Below are positions 13,399 through 14,465 of a stretch of 14,465 bases of DNA, one piece after another (positions within the stretch are counted from its first letter, which is position 1; each line of letters opens with the position of its first letter). The DNA lies in the NCBI GenBank assembly GCA_002421995.1, contig DISP01000084.1, forward strand, positions 1 to 14,465, given 5' to 3'. The stretch is from Bacteroidales bacterium UBA6207 (GTDB lineage Bacteria; Bacteroidota; Bacteroidia; Bacteroidales; F082). The translations under genes were made by a program, and so were the position numbers. The notes under the pieces are model-generated. The model did no database searches. It was not told the origin of the DNA and saw only the letters and a program-made list of their open reading frames with translations.

Positions 13399-14465
13399 AT
13401 GAAATACCGTAAGTTGTTATATAGCAAATTGTTAAATTCAGCAGCAATGCTTCTGGCTGTTGTTTTGACTGTTTCTTGCGAAAGCAGACAAACGTTTTAC
13501 AACGGAAGTTCTGATTCGAATGACAAAGTTGTGGATGAATCATGGACCGAAGCCTGGAATGTGCAAACAACAATGCTTGTTGTTCCGGCCCGGCCTGTTG
13601 CCGGCGAAACGTTTCGGCTGGTTGTAGCCGGCCGGCACAGCATTTTGCAAAACACTGTTCTTATCGAAGAGCCATCGGGCAATATCAAAGCCGAAATGAG
13701 TCGTTTTGGCAACGAGATGCCTTTTTGGCGCGTCGAGACTTTTGGCGGACTGCCCGAAGGAACCTATAAAGCACTTCTTCTGGATGGAGAAGCTACACAA
13801 TTAAGCCTCGAGTTTACAGTCGGTAAGCAAGCTGCGGTTCTGCCAAAAAGTGGTTTTTGGAAGACGCTTCGCGGCTGGGACAGCCCCACAGAAACACTTT
13901 ACGCTGCCTGGATCAACGCCTTGTTTGCGGGCGGTGATGAGCAAACAAGCTGGACGTCGCTCCATGAAGTGACCCAAAACAAGGAAAGAAATTTTTTGTT
14001 CAACGCCCTCTCACTTGCCGAGGATGATTCATCCTCAAAGACAAAAGTGATTATGGAGCCCGATTGTGCTGATAATCCTTACTTTCTGAGGGCATATTTT
14101 GCATGGAAACTGGGTTTGCCTTTTGGCTATCATATCTCCGACCGCGGATACCTTGGAAAAAGTCCTTCCACAGGAAAATGGGTTACCAACGAGTCGTCAA
14201 CATCTAAAAACAACCCGGTGCTGGCCTTTAACAGCTTCATGCGATTGGTCATGGACGGCGTCCACTCAGGCACCGCAAGAACGGGTTTTGACAATGAGAA
14301 TGCAGATTATTATCCTGTTGAGCTGAGCCGTCACGGCCTGCAGCCGGGAACGGTGTTTGCCGATCCCTACGGACACACCTTTACATTGGTGAGCTGGATA
14401 CCTCAAACCAAGGCCAAAGCCGGGAAGCTGCTGGCCACCGATGCGCAACCCGACGGAACAATCGC
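13399..14465 (+). CDS. Uncharacterised lipoprotein with DCAD and DPYGH motifs (3' end outside window)
   Basis: An open frame runs from ATG 13399 to the window end with no stop: 355 residues plus two bases, so the gene is cut by the window and not broken. A hydrophobic stretch (about 11-26) ends in LTVSC, so Cys27 is a probable lipidated residue. Residues about 55-145 look beta-rich, like an Ig-type domain (VAGETFRLVV, GLPEGTYKALLLDG). The second part has a conserved-looking block, MEPDCADNPYFLRAYFAWK (219-237), and later LQPGTVFADPYGHTFTLVSW (314-333). Cys223 and His326, with nearby Asp322, have the order and setting of a papain- or transglutaminase-like Cys-His pair; this is inference, not a recognised family. 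It follows the NlpC/P60 gene by 36 bp, so a role at the cell envelope is likely. Confidence 0.75.
   Translation, partial: MKYRKLLYSKLLNSAAMLLAVVLTVSCESRQTFYNGSSDSNDKVVDESWTEAWNVQTTMLVVPARPVAGETFRLVVAGRHSILQNTVLIEEPSGNIKAEMSRFGNEMPFWRVETFGGLPEGTYKALLLDGEATQLSLEFTVGKQAAVLPKSGFWKTLRGWDSPTETLYAAWINALFAGGDEQTSWTSLHEVTQNKERNFLFNALSLAEDDSSSKTKVIMEPDCADNPYFLRAYFAWKLGLPFGYHISDRGYLGKSPSTGKWVTNESSTSKNNPVLAFNSFMRLVMDGVHSGTARTGFDNENADYYPVELSRHGLQPGTVFADPYGHTFTLVSWIPQTKAKAGKLLATDAQPDGTI

Overview
The window looks like a chromosomal segment of a Bacteroidota bacterium, probably of the Bacteroidales or a related free-living group. Evidence seen in the sequence: a very large secreted protein ends in a type IX secretion (T9SS) sorting domain; several exported proteins have short signal peptides ending in A-Q; several genes are preceded by a TAnnTTTG -7 promoter element and lack a strong Shine-Dalgarno sequence; and the gene families (GH109, NahK-like kinase, LuxE-like acyl transferase, stand-alone carboxypeptidase-regulatory-like domain, MORN-variant repeats) are typical of this phylum. 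I see no rRNA, tRNA, CRISPR array, transposase or phage gene.

Layout. 1-94 is the edge of an upstream gene that cannot be assigned. 95-2520 holds a threonine aldolase (+), a convergent Rrf2-family Fe-S-type regulator (-), and a Crp/Fnr regulator with an N-terminal cysteine cluster (+). The two regulators are divergent across 218 bp that contain two near-consensus FNR-type boxes. 2522-5954 is a compact minus-strand operon read LuxE-like acyl transferase, then GH109 alpha-N-acetylgalactosaminidase, then NahK-like sugar 1-kinase. The last two make a short chain: release of GalNAc, then its 1-phosphorylation.

6022-10324 is a series of mostly small envelope or secreted proteins: a lipoprotein (+), a secreted carboxypeptidase-regulatory-like domain protein (+) whose promoter lies inside a perfect 10-bp inverted repeat, a strong intrinsic terminator, a secreted MORN-variant protein with an exact 24-residue period (+), a 645-residue T9SS cargo protein with ten FG-GAP/VCBS calcium-loop repeats (-), and a small outer-membrane beta-barrel protein (-). 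10325-10693 (369 bp) holds no gene I can support.

10694-14465 is a plus-strand cluster: an APC-superfamily amino-acid permease, a secreted SH3-SH3-NlpC/P60 endopeptidase resembling YkfC-type gamma-D-Glu-diamino acid endopeptidases, and an uncharacterised lipoprotein running off the window end that carries a DCAD cysteine motif and a DPYGH histidine motif. This reads as a cell-wall peptide processing and uptake module with an undescribed third member. That lipoprotein, the Fe-S regulator pair with its boxes, and the promoter-flanking inverted repeat are the points most worth following up. Nothing here is proven to be a new system.
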